This document shows, piece after piece, positions 5,169-5,545 of a DNA stretch of 5,545 nucleotides. Under the pieces are notes generated by a model. The model was not told the origin of the DNA. It saw only the letters and a list, made by a program, of their open reading frames with translations, and searched no databases. Within the stretch, counting starts at the first letter, position 1; each line of letters opens with the position of its first letter. This DNA comes from Deltaproteobacteria bacterium (lineage in GTDB: Bacteria > Myxococcota_A > UBA796 > UBA2385), in the NCBI GenBank assembly GCA_947462115.1, contig CANHON010000313.1:1-5545 (forward strand), given 5' to 3'. A program made the position numbers and the translations under genes.

Positions 5169-5545
5169 GCCTGCCCGCCTCGGTCCCGGTGCTCGGCCCC
5201 GCCTCCGTCCCCGCCTCCGTCCCCGGCTTCGTGTTGGCGGGCGGCCACAGCCGGCGGTTCGGCCAGGACAAGGCCGCGGTCGACCTCGGCGAGGGTCCGC
5301 TCGCCCTCCGCGCCGCCCGGCAGATGGTGGCGGCCGGCTGCCCGAGCGCCGCGCTGGTCGGTCCGGCCGGCCGCGCCGCCGCGCTCGCCGCCCTCGCCGC
5401 GCCGCCGATCACCGTGCTGCTGGAGCCCGAGGCGCCCCACCGCCACCCGCTGTTCGGCGTGGCCGCGGCCCTCCGCGCCCTGCCCCCGGGCAGCCTCGCG
5501 CTGCTGTGTCCCTGCGACCTGCCCGCCGTGACCGTCGCGGCCTTC
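5165..5545 (+). CDS. mobA: Molybdenum cofactor guanylyltransferase (MobA), truncated by the window end
   Basis: MobA transfers GMP from GTP to molybdopterin cofactor, giving the guanine dinucleotide form used by DMSO-reductase-family enzymes such as nitrate reductases and formate dehydrogenases. The frame is open for 127 codons to the window edge. It shows the nucleotidyltransferase signature LAGGHSRRFGQDKA (residues 24-37), a PLFGVAAAL segment matching the family's PLAG region, and CPCDLP (residues 116-120) with the expected metal-binding Asp118. LLCPCDLP is very close to the E. coli MobA equivalent. The GTG at 5165 overlaps the moeA stop as GTGA and lacks a clear Shine-Dalgarno, suggesting translational coupling. 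The 21 residues before FVLAGG are longer than typical and contain an ASVP repeat, so the GTG at 5189 is an alternative start. A MocA-type cytidylyltransferase is possible but fits less well next to moeA. Confidence 0.92.
   Translation, partial: MSLPASVPVLGPASVPASVPGFVLAGGHSRRFGQDKAAVDLGEGPLALRAARQMVAAGCPSAALVGPAGRAAALAALAAPPITVLLEPEAPHRHPLFGVAAALRALPPGSLALLCPCDLPAVTVAAF
5201..5224 (+). repeat. Tandem 12-base repeat near the mobA start
   Basis: GCCTCCGTCCCC occurs at 5201-5212 and 5213-5224, with a degenerate copy GCCTCGGTCCCG at 5177-5188. In the mobA frame each encodes ASVP. This makes an unusual low-complexity N-terminal extension ahead of the nucleotide-binding signature, and the copy number is likely to vary between strains. 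Confidence 0.7.

Noticed and set aside
4277..5446. Long minus-strand open frame across moeA and mobA
   Set aside because: It is low-complexity, Arg/Ser/Pro-rich and crosses two well-supported + strand genes, as expected from high GC content.
1..5545. Mobile element, CRISPR array, toxin-antitoxin or defence system
   Set aside because: No transposase, integrase, regularly spaced repeats or defence-type protein was seen; all five genes are housekeeping families.

Overview
The window is very GC-rich chromosomal DNA from a Gram-negative-type bacterium. A periplasmic murein lytic transglycosylase with LysM domains points to an outer-membrane-bearing cell. The strong preference for G or C at third codon positions suits Myxococcota or another high-GC deltaproteobacterial-like lineage, but that taxonomic guess is weak and rests on composition and protein flavour only. 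All five recognised genes lie on the + strand. No mobile element, CRISPR array, rRNA or tRNA was seen.

Layout. Bases 1-1014 hold the 3' part of pabB (aminodeoxychorismate synthase component I, folate branch). Its stop overlaps the start of thiE (1011-1616, thiamine phosphate synthase) in an ATGA junction, so the two are probably co-transcribed and translationally coupled. A 238-base gap (1617-1854) carries GC-rich inverted repeats, a locally AT-richer pocket with a short perfect dyad, and a ribosome-binding site that may be folded into a hairpin. Next is an MltD-type lytic transglycosylase (1855-3762): signal peptide, acidic low-complexity spacer, SLT catalytic domain and three LysM domains. 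The 68-base gap after it holds a good intrinsic terminator whose T-tract touches the Shine-Dalgarno sequence of moeA. moeA (3831-5168, molybdopterin molybdenumtransferase) overlaps the start of mobA (5165 to the window end, truncated) in a GTGA junction.

How the genes work together. moeA-mobA is a coherent molybdenum cofactor module: MoeA inserts molybdenum into adenylylated molybdopterin and MobA adds GMP, giving the guanine dinucleotide form used by DMSO-reductase-family enzymes. pabB-thiE joins two cofactor pathways (folate and thiamine) that do not share an intermediate. The transglycosylase between them is a cell-wall remodelling gene with no obvious link to either side.

The protein content is ordinary housekeeping, and I do not see a new biological system. 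The points worth a second look are mostly regulatory: the terminator abutting the moeA ribosome-binding site, a terminator-like hairpin plus six Ts inside moeA, the structured gap after thiE, and the absence of a lipobox in the MltD-like protein.
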